A stretch of DNA of 35,084 nucleotides, taken from the NCBI GenBank assembly GCA_019456195.1, contig VRUK01000056.1, positions 1-35,084 of the forward strand. The letters are read 5' to 3'. Below the pieces are notes generated by a model. It searched no databases. It was not told the DNA's origin and was given only the letters and a program-made list of their open reading frames with translations. Numbering within the stretch: the first letter of the stretch is position 1; each line of letters starts with the position of its first letter. Made by a program: the position numbers and the translations under genes. Shown here piece by piece: positions 25,601 to 34,060 of this stretch. Source of the DNA: Planctomycetota bacterium. Its GTDB lineage: Bacteria > Planctomycetota > Phycisphaerae > Sedimentisphaerales > Anaerobacaceae.

Positions 25601-25856
25601 CTGTGCCACTCGAAGATTCCGGCCGATTATGTTGACGACTATGACGACCTTTTGCGGTTTGCTTCCGATGATAGCGGAAAAAAGCCTTCAGGCGCAATTC
25701 CTCGTGCCAATGGCCATAAGCCTGGCATTCGGAGTGCTGTTTGCCACCTGCATAACGCTTGTGCTGGTACCTTCGCTGTATATGATTCTTGAAGATGTTA
25801 AGATTCGAATTTTTACCGATACAGGGAAAGTAACTCCCGATTTCAAGCATATCTGA
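22638..25856 (+). CDS. RND-family efflux pump, inner-membrane permease
   Basis: A 1072-residue proton-driven exporter of the AcrB/HAE1 superfamily. Twelve membrane helices are arranged as TM1 (about 33-50), a large periplasmic loop, TM2-6, a second large loop, then TM8-12. TM4 carries the proton-relay pair in GLVVDDAIVVGENIF (Asp414, Asp415). In TM10, the place of the AcrB relay lysine is taken by Asn963 in GVVVNDSLIMIDLINRER, as far as a by-eye alignment shows. The C-terminus ends with a short cytosolic tail. It directly follows the adaptor with no spacer, so it is translationally coupled. It is clearly not of the heavy-metal type by TM4 wording. Substrate unknown. Confidence 0.95.
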   Translation: MKDLTKITHLGEGSNQSRRGLLGWFASNHVAANLLMFLIIIAGLLAIFSAKMEVFPELSLDMINILVPYRGASPADVEEGVCLRVEEAIAGVDGIKRMTSTAAEGAGSTLVEVEEYANVKEVLDDIKAEIDTIITFPLETEKPIITELKTRHKVISIVVNGDVTEKTLRKVAEQIRDDLTVMDNVSQVAISGVRPYEISIEVSEENLRRYNLSLEKVSRAVRDSSLDIPAGSVKTSGGEILVRTKGQKYFGPEFEKIIVFTRNDGTKIRLSDIATVKDDFEDVDLLARFDGKRAAFVQVSRIGEQDALDIANTVKRYIEEKRTYLPKEISISLWEDDSAVLKSRMNLLKRNAYIGLVLVFICLTLFLNLRLAFWTTIGIPISFLGAFYFLPHFDVSINMMSLFAFIMSLGLVVDDAIVVGENIFAYRQAGMDRTDAAIKGVKEMSMPVVLAVLTTMFAFLPLAYTSGIMGKLLRVFPIVVISVLSVSLVEALLILPAHLSSSRFSKKSFIVRFTDRLNYWTNKGMKWFVHGPFAAFVEKAVKWRYVTLSVGAAIFLITISFIISGYIKFVFFDSVEADNMIATLTMPQGTPVEQTTEVIQTIEKAALQAIDEFNIEGEPPLMKHISTTVGTHPAAARGGPGHSDFTTGTASNLAEVNVELLSGEQRYASSKEMKNRWREIVGEIPGVSSLTFMSEIMSAGDAINVELSHQNFDNLLEASEKLKSILHQYTGVSDIADSFEPGKAELKLSLKDTGRTLGLTLSDLARQVRQGFYGDEVQRIQRGRDDIRVMVRYPQAERKSLADVDNMRIRLPSGTEIPFKAVAEIDYGRGYATISRVDRRRVVSVSADVDEALANAGQINKDISEKVLPDMMRQMPGLQFRFAGEQRERDESLGSLKANFIIAMLAIYGLLAIQFKSYAQPLIVMSAIPFGIVGATLGHLVMGFNLSILSMFGIVALSGVVVNDSLIMIDLINRERRSGIELSKVLRHCATRRFRPIMLTTMTTFCGLLPMIAEKSLQAQFLVPMAISLAFGVLFATCITLVLVPSLYMILEDVKIRIFTDTGKVTPDFKHI

Positions 25857-26091
25857 ACAAACCGGCATAAAAGGTTCAGAAGCGTTGGTCTGAGACTGGT
25901 AATATTGCCTGATTGATGAAGAATTGCTCTGTAACTTGCTTGAGAGCAGAGAGTTGGCAAATAGTGGTTTTTTCTATAAATTTTTCTGGTAAGATTCTCT
26001 CAAAAATGGGATAATAATAACAGATAGCATTCTGCACAAATTTATAAGCAGTTTGCCATGTGGAAAAAGATTACAAATGGATTTTGTATGA

Positions 26092-26132
26092 CCCCGCTAC
26101 CGGGGGACATGGCGCCCCCGACAAAACAGGGG
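26092..26132 (+). promoter_or_regulatory. GC-rich leader with mutually exclusive hairpins before pgl
   Basis: Four alternating segments: CCCCG (26092-26096), CGGGGG (26101-26106), CCCCCG (26115-26120) and GGGG (26129-26132). Segments 1 and 2, 2 and 3, or 3 and 4 can pair, but not all at once. The last lies about 10 nt before the ribosome-binding region of pgl, so the fold could control translation. The rest of the 25857-26150 gap shows no gene or clear terminator. Confidence 0.4.
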
Positions 26133-26150
26133 ATAAAGGCGGTGAGAATT

Positions 26151-26906
26151 ATGGAGACTACTGCAAAATATAAACCGAATGTCGAAGTTGCTTCCGACCC
26201 GGAGACTCTTGCGCAAAGAAGCGTTGAGCTTTTCGTTGACGGGGCGCACAAGGCGATAAATGCAAAGCGTGCTTTTCATGTGGCTATTTCAGGAGGCCAT
26301 ACCCCCCAACGTTTTTTTGAACTGCTCGCCGATATGCCCCAGGCAAATTCTCTTCCTTGGGATAAGATACAGTTGTTCTGGGTTGACGAGCGATACGTTG
26401 AACCGGATTCCGAATGGAGTAATTATAAGCTGGCGGCAGATACTTTTCTGAACAAAGTTGCCATCCCTCAGGAGAACATTCATCGTATTCCCACCGAGTA
26501 TGAAGATTTCAAGGCCGCGGCCTCCTGCTACGAACAAACTATTCGAGAGGTTTTTGGGCTCAATGAAAACCAGATACCAGAATTTGATTTGGTTTTACTT
26601 GGAATGGGTGACGATGGGCATACCGGTTCGCTGTTCCCGAATTCCTATGCGCCTTTCGATACGGAAGATTTGGCGTGTGTTGTGTATGTTATGGATGGAG
26701 ATCTCAACAGGATAACTCTGACACATCCGGTTTTACGTGCCGCATCTCATTTGATTGTACTGGTATCCGGTCGGGAAAAAGCCGACATTCTGAAAGAGGT
26801 TTTGACCAGCGAGCCGGATGAGGTGCAGTATCCTATCCATGCCCTTTGGCCCATTCTTGATAAGGTTACCTGGCTGGTCGATAAAGAAGCGGCTACATCC
26901 TTGTGA
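26151..26906 (+). CDS. pgl: 6-phosphogluconolactonase
   Basis: Hydrolyses 6-phosphogluconolactone to 6-phosphogluconate in the oxidative pentose phosphate pathway, in the cytosol. From the chosen ATG (METTAKYKPN) it encodes 251 residues, normal for the DevB/NagB-fold family. Seen: AISGGHTPQRFFELLA (phosphate-binding SGGxTP), FWVDERYV, and GMGDDGHTGSLFP with the catalytic-region histidine. The ORF opens earlier at 26058, but that ATG has no ribosome-binding site, and the extra 31 residues have no family counterpart and span the GC-rich hairpins. GGTGAG lies just before the chosen start. It converges with the LysM gene. No zwf or gnd is nearby in this window. Confidence 0.92.
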   Translation: METTAKYKPNVEVASDPETLAQRSVELFVDGAHKAINAKRAFHVAISGGHTPQRFFELLADMPQANSLPWDKIQLFWVDERYVEPDSEWSNYKLAADTFLNKVAIPQENIHRIPTEYEDFKAAASCYEQTIREVFGLNENQIPEFDLVLLGMGDDGHTGSLFPNSYAPFDTEDLACVVYVMDGDLNRITLTHPVLRAASHLIVLVSGREKADILKEVLTSEPDEVQYPIHALWPILDKVTWLVDKEAATSL

Positions 26907-26991
26907 TTACACTCGGTTGGAACCTTTAAAACAAGCCGCTATTTCACAAAGGACAGAATACATATCGTTTTGCCCCTTTTGGTTCTGGAGT

Positions 26992-27429
26992 TTATTCGGG
27001 GATGATTATTTTTGTGCCCGGCTTCAGTTTGCTTACGTCCTTTATTACATCCCTGTTGGCATCGAGAATCTTTTGCCATTTTCTTGCTGAGTCGTAATAT
27101 TTACGCGAAATCTCAGAAAGAGTCTCTCCCTCGCTTATGATGTGGAATCTCTGGGTTTTTATCTTTTCGGCTTGCCGGTATTTTTTCCATTCCGGTTCTT
27201 CTGATTGGTTATCGGTTGCTGATAATTGGTCATTTTCTTCTCTGACTGTATCTATCTCTGAACTTTTTGTCGGACCGAATGTTTCCGGCGGGCCGGTGGT
27301 CTCGCTATTGCTACGCAAGTTCAGTATTCTCGCTTCCGGCCTTATACCCGGACCTGCGAAGAGCCAGAGCATAGTAACTGTTACAAGTACCAGCCCCAGA
27401 ATCATTCCTATTTTCAAATCTTTTTGCAT
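26992..27429 (-). CDS. Membrane-anchored LysM-domain protein
   Basis: 145 residues. One N-terminal membrane helix (about 7-25, IGMILGLVLVTVTMLWLFAG), a low-complexity polar linker (35-85) and a C-terminal LysM domain (about 93-144). The domain reads FHIISEGETLSEISRKYYDSARKWQKI to LKPGTKIIIPE. LysM binds N-acetylglucosamine-containing glycans such as peptidoglycan, so the protein probably faces the periplasm and contacts the wall. It starts 45 nt after the secDF stop on the same strand, so is likely the last gene of the same unit. Confidence 0.87.
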   Translation of the reverse strand: MQKDLKIGMILGLVLVTVTMLWLFAGPGIRPEARILNLRSNSETTGPPETFGPTKSSEIDTVREENDQLSATDNQSEEPEWKKYRQAEKIKTQRFHIISEGETLSEISRKYYDSARKWQKILDANRDVIKDVSKLKPGTKIIIPE

Positions 27430-27474
27430 TTAAGAACGTATAGGAAAATTGTACCATACAGTATTTGTTAATTC

Positions 27475-30400
27475 TTATTTGCCTTTTTCTTTACCTTTTT
27501 TTGTACCAATCAGCAATATTGGTGCGGCTATTGCAATCGACGAATATGTACCTACGATAATACCGAAGCCTATTGCAAAGGTAAAGCCCCTTAGCCCGGG
27601 TCCACCGAAGATGTACATTATCAGCACAACTATAAACGTTGTGAAGGATGTCAAAATAGTCCTGGAAATAGTCTGGTTGATGCTGTTTGTTATTACCTGT
27701 GCGTTGAGTGTGCGGGCCTTGCCGCGGTTTTCACGGATACGGTCGAAGATAACAATCGTATCGTTCAGCGAGTACCCGATAAGTGTCAGGAAAGCGGCTA
27801 TCATCGCCAGGTTGATTTTGAAGTCTCCGATTAAAAGTGCTTCGCCGATTGTTGTAGATGACAGATAGGTGCAGGCGGCAACGGCGCCGAGTGTAATGCA
27901 AACATCGTGGACTAATGCCGCAATGGCCGCAATGCCGTATCGAATATTTCCGAATCTAATCCATACATAAGTAACAATTGCAAACAACGACAGGATTATG
28001 GCAATCAAAGCCTGTTGTTTTTGCTCTTTACCTACCGAAGGGTCGAACTGCCTTACTCGCGGCAGTGATGTTTCAAGTTTAGCTGCCGCTAAAACTTTCA
28101 CTGTTTCGTTTTCAACGAAACGGGTCCATTCATCCTCGCTTAGTTCACGAAATCCCGCTTCCTCATCGGTGCTTACGTAAGCAAAAGTATTTACCCGTTC
28201 GTTTGGATCGGTTGATGTGAGATTCGCTCCGAATATTTCATAAGGATACCGATTAAGGTTTTGAGTATCGGGCTTGAATTGCAAAGCGCTTAATCTTTGC
28301 TTGATGTCCTCTAACGAGGTAGCTTTTACAATTTCACATTCAATTTTGACTCCGCCCACAAAATCAGTAAGTTCAGGGTAAGAATCTATCAGCTCTTCGG
28401 ATATTTTTTCCTGTGAGATGATATTGGGTTGAAGATTTTGTTGAATTTCCAGCTCCTCTGTGAAAGCCGTCAATATTGCGCTATTGACGACCTCATCGAT
28501 CTGGGGCTCGGATATGGTGGCATCAGGAAAAGCTGTTGTCAGTACGTCTTTTACCAGCGATTGGTTCATCTGGCTCGTTGTTACTACAATTTGTGACGGG
28601 CCGGAGGCGTTCCTGGTTACAAACAGATTGTTCAACTCACCGCTGAATTTGGTTTGGGATTTTTTGATTGCATCGGTCAGCTCGGCTTCTGTTTTCTGGT
28701 TGGCCTGCGTCAGGTCCACTGTAACCGTCATTTTATTTGTTTCTGTTGTGTTGATTTCATATTGCTTTTCTGATTTCCCGATGCTGTAAATGTTTGCCGC
28801 TGCCAACGCCGGGTTGTTCCTGTCATTTCCTATTTTGCTGATTCTGTCAACGACCTCCTGTCGGCTCAGCGGTTCCTTTAAATTTATCTGGACACTGGTT
28901 CCGCCCGTGAACTCGATATCGTATTTATTGTTCTTAACATCATCTCTTGTCAGGAATATGGCTAATCCTATGCCTATCAGCACAATTGAGATACCGAAGA
29001 AAACAGGCCTTAATCGCATCCAGTTGACGTTTGGCTTGTGTATCAGACGCATCATTAATAAATGGTCTTTGATAATTTTCTTGGATAAGAGGAAATCGAA
29101 GATTACCCGTGTTACAAACAAGGACGTGAACATACTCGATGCGATACCGAGCATAAGCACAATTGCAAAGCCTTTGACTTCTTCCGACGCACGCCAGAAA
29201 AGAATCGCGGCTGTTATGAATGTAGTCACGTTCGCGTCGAAAATAGTTCTGAAAGCTCTTTGGTACCCGTTCGTTATGGCGATTCTCAAAGACGAGCCTT
29301 TCAGTTGCTCTTCGCGTATTCTTTCGAAAACAAGCACGTTGGCGTCAACACTCATACCAATTGTAAGTATGATACCCGCGATTCCGGGCAATGTGAAAGT
29401 TGCCCGCACCCCAGCCATTATTGCCAGGACAAAGAGCATGTTCAAAAGCAATGCCACGTCTGCAATGGAGCCGGCCAGGCAGTAGTAAATTGCCATACAT
29501 ACAATGACTGCTACAAGACCGATAAGGCCCGCTTTAATGCCCTGGTCGCGATTGTCGGCGCCTATGGATGGGCCGATGGTGTTTATGGAAATGGGCTGCT
29601 CTATAAGCCGTGCCGGCAAAGAGCCGGCGTTGAGTTTATTGACCATATCCTCGACTTGTGTTTGAGCGAAACTGCCTGTTATGATTCCCTGTCTGCGTAT
29701 CCTGCTTTGGATATGTGGCGCCGATATCGCAATTCCATCGAGAAGAATACAGAGGGGCTTGCCGATATTCTTGCTGGTAACGTTAGAGAATAATACCCCT
29801 CCTTTTTCGTCCAATAGAAAGCCGATTGCTCTTCTGCCCATATTGTCACTTGTAGGATTGGCCTTTTCCAGCTTCCATTGTTTTCCGCTGGGATTGTGCA
29901 GCAGTGTATCATTTGGCTTATTGCTTGCCAGAACATAATATTTATCACCGAATTGTGCGACTATTGCAGGTCGTTCTTCCGCGTCGGCCGATCTCCATTC
30001 TTCGATATTTTCAATTTCGCACCATATATAGTTGTTATCAGATGCGGTTTTTGGTCCTTTTTCTTTGAGTCTTTCAACATAGCTGGCCATCTGGTCCATA
30101 TCTACGTCGGGATGTCCCTGCGTTGGAAGTATTCTGTACTCCAATATTCCGGCACCCTTGAGCATTCGCTGAAGGTCCTTCGGGTCGTCGAGTCTGCCTC
30201 TGAAAGGCCGGTATTCGTCAAATGCCGCGACTGTTTTTTCAATTTCCCCTACTCTGTCGGGAAAATTGGTTGTGAGCTTATCGTACTCCTCTTTGCGTTT
30301 CGATGACTTGGCGGACTTTTCAAGGCAGATATTTAACTGGTCTTCACTGAGATTTAACTGGTCAATGGCCCTTATCGCGTCTCTGTATTCGGTGTTTTTG

Positions 30401-31140
30401 TTCGGGTCTGTCAATTGATTAACGACTTTGGACCACTCGTCAAAGGTCTTAACATATCCTGTCAATAGGTCAAGATTATCATTGGCGTCTGGGAATACTT
30501 TTAGGGCTTCCAGCAGAGTCTGCTCATTTAATTTGGCCCAACCGCTCCTTTGTAGCTTTATCTGGTTAAGGTTAAGACCGGCCGATGATATCTTTTCTTC
30601 TGCGGTCTCTTTGTCAACATCGAGTTCATCCCGTTTACTTTGAAGTTCCTTGCGTTCGTCGTAAACTTTGGCAAGGCTCTCAAGAATCGTTATTCGGTTT
30701 GGGTCGCCCTGTGCAAATTCCTTGAAAAGCTCAGGGCGTTCATTTGCCGGCAAATCAAGTGACCGCATGATCTTGGAACGGCTTACGTTTTTGGCCAACA
30801 GAGCATTTTGTGCTTTTTCGAAATTCACCCGTTTCACGCGGGCTTCTGCGCTTGCTAAGGGCATTTGTATCTCGAAACGGGAGTTGCCCTGTGGCCGCCA
30901 GATAAGGTTTTGAATGTTGGCCGGGTCGATTCGTCTTCGCAGAACAGTTATCATTCGCTGTGCCAGGTCCCTTTTTTCCGTTTCTTCAAGACCGTGGGTG
31001 TCAATTTCATAAATGAGACTCGTCCCACCGGCAAGATCTATTCCGGGCATTAGGGTCTTGTTTGGTGGATATAAAGTCCAGAATGCAAGGGCTACTAAAA
31101 CAATAATGAAAACTATTTTCGGCGTTAGATTCTTATTCAT
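27475..31140 (-). CDS. secDF: SecD-SecF fusion protein, protein-export membrane subunit
   Basis: The proton-driven accessory motor of Sec export in the inner membrane, here a 1221-residue SecD-SecF fusion. SecD half: TM1 (6-25), GIDLAGGTSL, then about 225 mostly helical residues (100-325, with coiled-coil-like YDERKELQSKRDELDVDKE), P1 beginning near GAGILEYRILPTQG (about 328), TM2-6 (530-695) with SVDANVLVFERIREE (about 595). SecF half: TM at about 705-725, DIEFTGGTSVQINL (about 739), a periplasmic region of roughly 300 residues, TM helices from about 1040, and GYSLNDTIVIFDRIREN (about 1120). E. coli SecD plus SecF total about 940 residues, so the periplasmic parts are enlarged. GAGG precedes the ATG by 5 nt. 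It follows yajC, the usual partner. Confidence 0.95.
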   Translation of the reverse strand: MNKNLTPKIVFIIVLVALAFWTLYPPNKTLMPGIDLAGGTSLIYEIDTHGLEETEKRDLAQRMITVLRRRIDPANIQNLIWRPQGNSRFEIQMPLASAEARVKRVNFEKAQNALLAKNVSRSKIMRSLDLPANERPELFKEFAQGDPNRITILESLAKVYDERKELQSKRDELDVDKETAEEKISSAGLNLNQIKLQRSGWAKLNEQTLLEALKVFPDANDNLDLLTGYVKTFDEWSKVVNQLTDPNKNTEYRDAIRAIDQLNLSEDQLNICLEKSAKSSKRKEEYDKLTTNFPDRVGEIEKTVAAFDEYRPFRGRLDDPKDLQRMLKGAGILEYRILPTQGHPDVDMDQMASYVERLKEKGPKTASDNNYIWCEIENIEEWRSADAEERPAIVAQFGDKYYVLASNKPNDTLLHNPSGKQWKLEKANPTSDNMGRRAIGFLLDEKGGVLFSNVTSKNIGKPLCILLDGIAISAPHIQSRIRRQGIITGSFAQTQVEDMVNKLNAGSLPARLIEQPISINTIGPSIGADNRDQGIKAGLIGLVAVIVCMAIYYCLAGSIADVALLLNMLFVLAIMAGVRATFTLPGIAGIILTIGMSVDANVLVFERIREEQLKGSSLRIAITNGYQRAFRTIFDANVTTFITAAILFWRASEEVKGFAIVLMLGIASSMFTSLFVTRVIFDFLLSKKIIKDHLLMMRLIHKPNVNWMRLRPVFFGISIVLIGIGLAIFLTRDDVKNNKYDIEFTGGTSVQINLKEPLSRQEVVDRISKIGNDRNNPALAAANIYSIGKSEKQYEINTTETNKMTVTVDLTQANQKTEAELTDAIKKSQTKFSGELNNLFVTRNASGPSQIVVTTSQMNQSLVKDVLTTAFPDATISEPQIDEVVNSAILTAFTEELEIQQNLQPNIISQEKISEELIDSYPELTDFVGGVKIECEIVKATSLEDIKQRLSALQFKPDTQNLNRYPYEIFGANLTSTDPNERVNTFAYVSTDEEAGFRELSEDEWTRFVENETVKVLAAAKLETSLPRVRQFDPSVGKEQKQQALIAIILSLFAIVTYVWIRFGNIRYGIAAIAALVHDVCITLGAVAACTYLSSTTIGEALLIGDFKINLAMIAAFLTLIGYSLNDTIVIFDRIRENRGKARTLNAQVITNSINQTISRTILTSFTTFIVVLIMYIFGGPGLRGFTFAIGFGIIVGTYSSIAIAAPILLIGTKKGKEKGK

Positions 31141-31215
31141 AACTTCCTCTTACTGCGTTATTAATGTATATATGCTCAGATGAGTCAATTCATCTGTGCA
31201 TTCACTGATTTACGA

Positions 31216-31629
31216 TTATTCTTTCGTCACATTTTTGCCGATTGCTGAAGGTAGAACTTTTATTTTCGTATTATTCGACTCGTCAACTTTCAGCGTAATC
31301 TCATCGTCTTTGATATCGACAACAGTTCCGATAATGCCGCCGATTGTTCTGACTTTGTCGTTTTTCGCCATGGTCTGAACCATTTGTTTGTGCTGCTGTT
31401 GTTTCTTTCGAGGCCCTCTAAAAAGAATCATGTACATCAGGACGAACATCAAGCCAAGAAAAATCAGATTATAAGTACCAAAAGCACTTTTGCCCTCTGG
31501 ACGGACTCCGGGAGCTTCGGAATCGGATGCCGCTGTGGTTGTTGTTGAAGAAGTATCCTCTCCGGCAACCGGTTCTGCTGAAATAGAAGAAGATGCCTCA
31601 TTTTGTGCCAATATCCATACTTTGCTCAT
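31216..31629 (-). CDS. yajC: Preprotein translocase subunit YajC
   Basis: A small inner-membrane partner of SecDF. From the ATG at 31629 (MSKVWILAQNEA) it encodes 137 residues. A Ser/Thr/Ala-rich stretch covers about 45 residues, then one membrane helix (YNLIFLGLMFVLMYMILF), then the conserved cytosolic domain (RGPRKKQQQHKQMVQTMAKN, VRTIGGIIGTVVDI). Most YajC proteins are about 110 residues and lack the long low-complexity N-terminus. AAGGG lies about 11 nt before this ATG. The frame also opens at 31701 with 24 extra residues that look non-coding. Gene order tgt-yajC-secD-secF is widely conserved. Confidence 0.93.
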   Translation of the reverse strand: MSKVWILAQNEASSSISAEPVAGEDTSSTTTTAASDSEAPGVRPEGKSAFGTYNLIFLGLMFVLMYMILFRGPRKKQQQHKQMVQTMAKNDKVRTIGGIIGTVVDIKDDEITLKVDESNNTKIKVLPSAIGKNVTKE

Positions 31630-31725
31630 TTGTATTTTCCCTTCATAATTTCGTATATCACATTTCGTATTGTGATAACTGCGCGGTAACCCGCAGGCCA
31701 AATAGCAAATACTAACGTTTTTTTA

Positions 31726-32820
31726 TTAATAATCAAATCTTTTTGCTAAGTCGGCAAAATTGCTTTTTTTTATGGCCTGCCTTATCCGGCTCATTAACCT
31801 CTGGTAAAACGTTATATTATGCAGCGATACTAAGATTGGACCGAGCATTTCTCCGGAATTGAAGAAGTGTCTCAGACTTGCCCGGCTGAAGTTTCTACAG
31901 CAGTAACAGTCGCAATCGGCTTCAATCGGTCTTGCGTCTTGTATATGTACATTATTTCTCATTCGCAAAGGGCCGTTTTCCGTAAAAGCGTATGCGTTTC
32001 GGCCGTTTCGAGTCGGAAGAACACAATCGAACATATCCACACCAGCCTGGACCGCAGCGATGATATCCGCTGGTGTCCCCACACCCATAAGGTAATGGGG
32101 TTTGTCCTCAGGTAGAAGCCCAGCTGTATGACTAACCGTTTTTATCATATTCTCATGTCCTTCACCCACACTTAAACCCCCGATAGCATATCCGTCAAAG
32201 CCCGTTTTGACAAGCTCTGATGCGCAATAAGTTCGCAAATCGAGGTCTATTCCGCCCTGGACAATCCCAAAAAGCAGTTGGTTGGGATTGTTGTGTGCTT
32301 CTTTAGAACGATTTGCCCAAAGGATGGTTCTGTCAATCGCCTTTTTTAGCCGTGGCTTCTCGATGGGGAATTCAGTGCATTCATCGAAGCTCATTATTAT
32401 ATCAACAGCCAGCCGATTTTGAATATTTGTTGCAATTTCGGCGTTCAGATATATTTTTGCGCCGTCTATATGGCTGGCAAATTCAACTCCATCATCATCG
32501 ATTTTAGTCAGTGAGCTTAGAGAGAACACCTGGTAACCGCCGCTATCGGTAAGTATCGGACCTTCCCAGGCCATGAATTTATGCAGTCCGCCAAGTTTTT
32601 CGATTGTCTCGATGCCGGGTCTCAGCATCAAATGGTAAGTATTGGCCAGGACAATCTCCGAGCCGGTCTCTTTAAGTTGTCGCGGCGTGGTGCCTTTTAC
32701 TGCCCCCGCTGTCCCCACCGGCATAAAAACAGGTGTTTCGACTGTTCCATGCGCGGTTGTTAATAAACCAAGCCTGGCTGCCGAGCTGGAATCTTTATGG
32801 AGAACCTGGAAGTTAGGCAT
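31726..32820 (-). CDS. tgt: Queuine/preQ1 tRNA-guanine transglycosylase
   Basis: Exchanges the wobble guanine of GUN-anticodon tRNAs for preQ1 in the queuosine pathway. It has 364 residues, normal for bacterial Tgt. Seen: DSGGYQVFSL (active-site aspartate), SFDECTEFP, GIVQGGIDLDLR, GYAIGGLSVGE (substrate pocket), MFDCVLPTRNGRNAYAF with the nucleophilic aspartate, and the zinc site CDCYCC plus the histidine in SLHNITFY. The SpoIID-like gene's stop lies one base before this ATG, so translation is probably coupled. yajC follows on the same strand. Confidence 0.97.
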   Translation of the reverse strand: MPNFQVLHKDSSSAARLGLLTTAHGTVETPVFMPVGTAGAVKGTTPRQLKETGSEIVLANTYHLMLRPGIETIEKLGGLHKFMAWEGPILTDSGGYQVFSLSSLTKIDDDGVEFASHIDGAKIYLNAEIATNIQNRLAVDIIMSFDECTEFPIEKPRLKKAIDRTILWANRSKEAHNNPNQLLFGIVQGGIDLDLRTYCASELVKTGFDGYAIGGLSVGEGHENMIKTVSHTAGLLPEDKPHYLMGVGTPADIIAAVQAGVDMFDCVLPTRNGRNAYAFTENGPLRMRNNVHIQDARPIEADCDCYCCRNFSRASLRHFFNSGEMLGPILVSLHNITFYQRLMSRIRQAIKKSNFADLAKRFDY

Positions 32821-32821
32821 A

Positions 32822-33973
32822 TCAATAAATACTAATTATTTTGGAATCCGGATAATAATAGGAAAGTATCTTTTTTGCTTTTTTACCTTTTCTTGCCATT
32901 CCCTGGGCGCCGCATTGGCACATTCCGACGCCGTGACCCCAGCCTCTGCCGGATGAAAATTCCCATTTATCACCTTGTTTGACCATTTGGCAGACGGTAC
33001 TTTTAAATTTTCGCCCAGTTGGGTCGATTGCCAGACGAAAGTCCTCAGCTCTTAGTGAATCACTTTTACCGTTTGAGCCGAGCAGCTTGATTTTAGTCAA
33101 TCTGGAGAAATCTTCATAATCACTTGGCTCCACTGACTCGATATTAATAATTTTCCCGAGCTGCTTGAGATTCGGATACCTTTGTAATAGCCTGCTTACA
33201 ACAAAAGCATTATCTAATTGAAGCATGGGCCAGAAGAAAAATTTCGGCTTAGCCACTTTCATGCAAAAGGAACAGGGCACGCCGATTAGCGGCTCAAAAG
33301 AATCACCGAATACATTTATGCTGTTTTCAGTATGACCGCCGCAGATTGAGCTGTAGTAAGTGGGAAATATATCTTCAGTGCCATCGGTTTGTTTGCAAAC
33401 CAGCACCTGACCTTTTGTTTGATTGACGCTGTTCCAAATCTCGGTGGACTCTGCCCGGACGCCGCGGTAAACCTGATGTGCCGCTGTTTTTCTCATGTCC
33501 CATTCGCGATTTTTGCCGAAGCGTTTCTTAATATATAAACAATAGGTTCTCGCCGCGATTGCCTGGGCCTTGAGGGCCTCCGGCTCCCAGTAATCAGGCA
33601 TCTCGGCCCCTACGACGCCGGCTAAATACACCTCAGGGGGAATCAGATTAATCGCGTCAAAAGAACCGCTTTCCGGATTGAGTAACAGCTTTAATTTGCC
33701 TCGATAAGATTGACCGTCCAAATTGAAGATATACGGCTCATCCGGATAAACAACTACCTCATCATTCATAAAGGGCCGGCCGCCGATTGTGATTTGGCCG
33801 TTAACTAATTGGATGTTGATAGGTGCGTCAATTTGGTCAAAGCGTGCTGTTGTGAGTTGTGTTTGAAGGTTTGGGTCGTCGGTAATGCTGAAGGACGATT
33901 CGATTTTCAGCACGCAGGTTTCGATATCATCAAGCAGCAGTACCCTCACCCAGAATTGTGGATCAATATCCAT
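32822..33973 (-). CDS. SpoIID/LytB-family peptidoglycan lytic enzyme, probable lipoprotein
   Basis: SpoIID-type proteins are lytic transglycosylases acting on peptidoglycan. Seen: the family core VYLAGVVGAEMPDYWEPEALKAQ with the expected catalytic Glu, ARTYCLY, HQVYRG, the TYYSSICGGHTEN segment, and the terminal GRGWGHGVGMCQCGAQGMA. The annotated ATG at 33973 has no ribosome-binding site. The same frame continues upstream for 29 codons, encoding a clear lipoprotein signal (HHLAVILLLLVILSGCKKRQ, lipobox LSGC), but contains no ATG, GTG or TTG. An ATT at 34060 is the best candidate start, which would give 412 residues. The stop lies one base before the tgt ATG. Presence in a Gram-negative-type planctomycete points to wall remodelling, not sporulation. 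Confidence 0.9.
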   Translation of the reverse strand: MDIDPQFWVRVLLLDDIETCVLKIESSFSITDDPNLQTQLTTARFDQIDAPINIQLVNGQITIGGRPFMNDEVVVYPDEPYIFNLDGQSYRGKLKLLLNPESGSFDAINLIPPEVYLAGVVGAEMPDYWEPEALKAQAIAARTYCLYIKKRFGKNREWDMRKTAAHQVYRGVRAESTEIWNSVNQTKGQVLVCKQTDGTEDIFPTYYSSICGGHTENSINVFGDSFEPLIGVPCSFCMKVAKPKFFFWPMLQLDNAFVVSRLLQRYPNLKQLGKIINIESVEPSDYEDFSRLTKIKLLGSNGKSDSLRAEDFRLAIDPTGRKFKSTVCQMVKQGDKWEFSSGRGWGHGVGMCQCGAQGMARKGKKAKKILSYYYPDSKIISIY

Positions 33974-34060
33974 CTGGGGTATTGGTGTCGGGACCTGCCG
34001 TTTCTTGCAGCCGCTCAGAATTACCAGTAGAAGTAAAATGACCGCAAGATGATGTAGAAT
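33974..34060 (-). other. Upstream in-frame lipoprotein signal region of the SpoIID-like gene
   Basis: 29 codons in frame with the gene to its left, reading ILHHLAVILLLLVILSGCKK and on to PIPQ. The composition is a textbook signal peptide with lipobox, which is unlikely by chance. The only plausible initiator is ATT at 34060. No clear Shine-Dalgarno site is seen because the sequence just upstream is a 14-nt tandem repeat. Confidence 0.7.
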
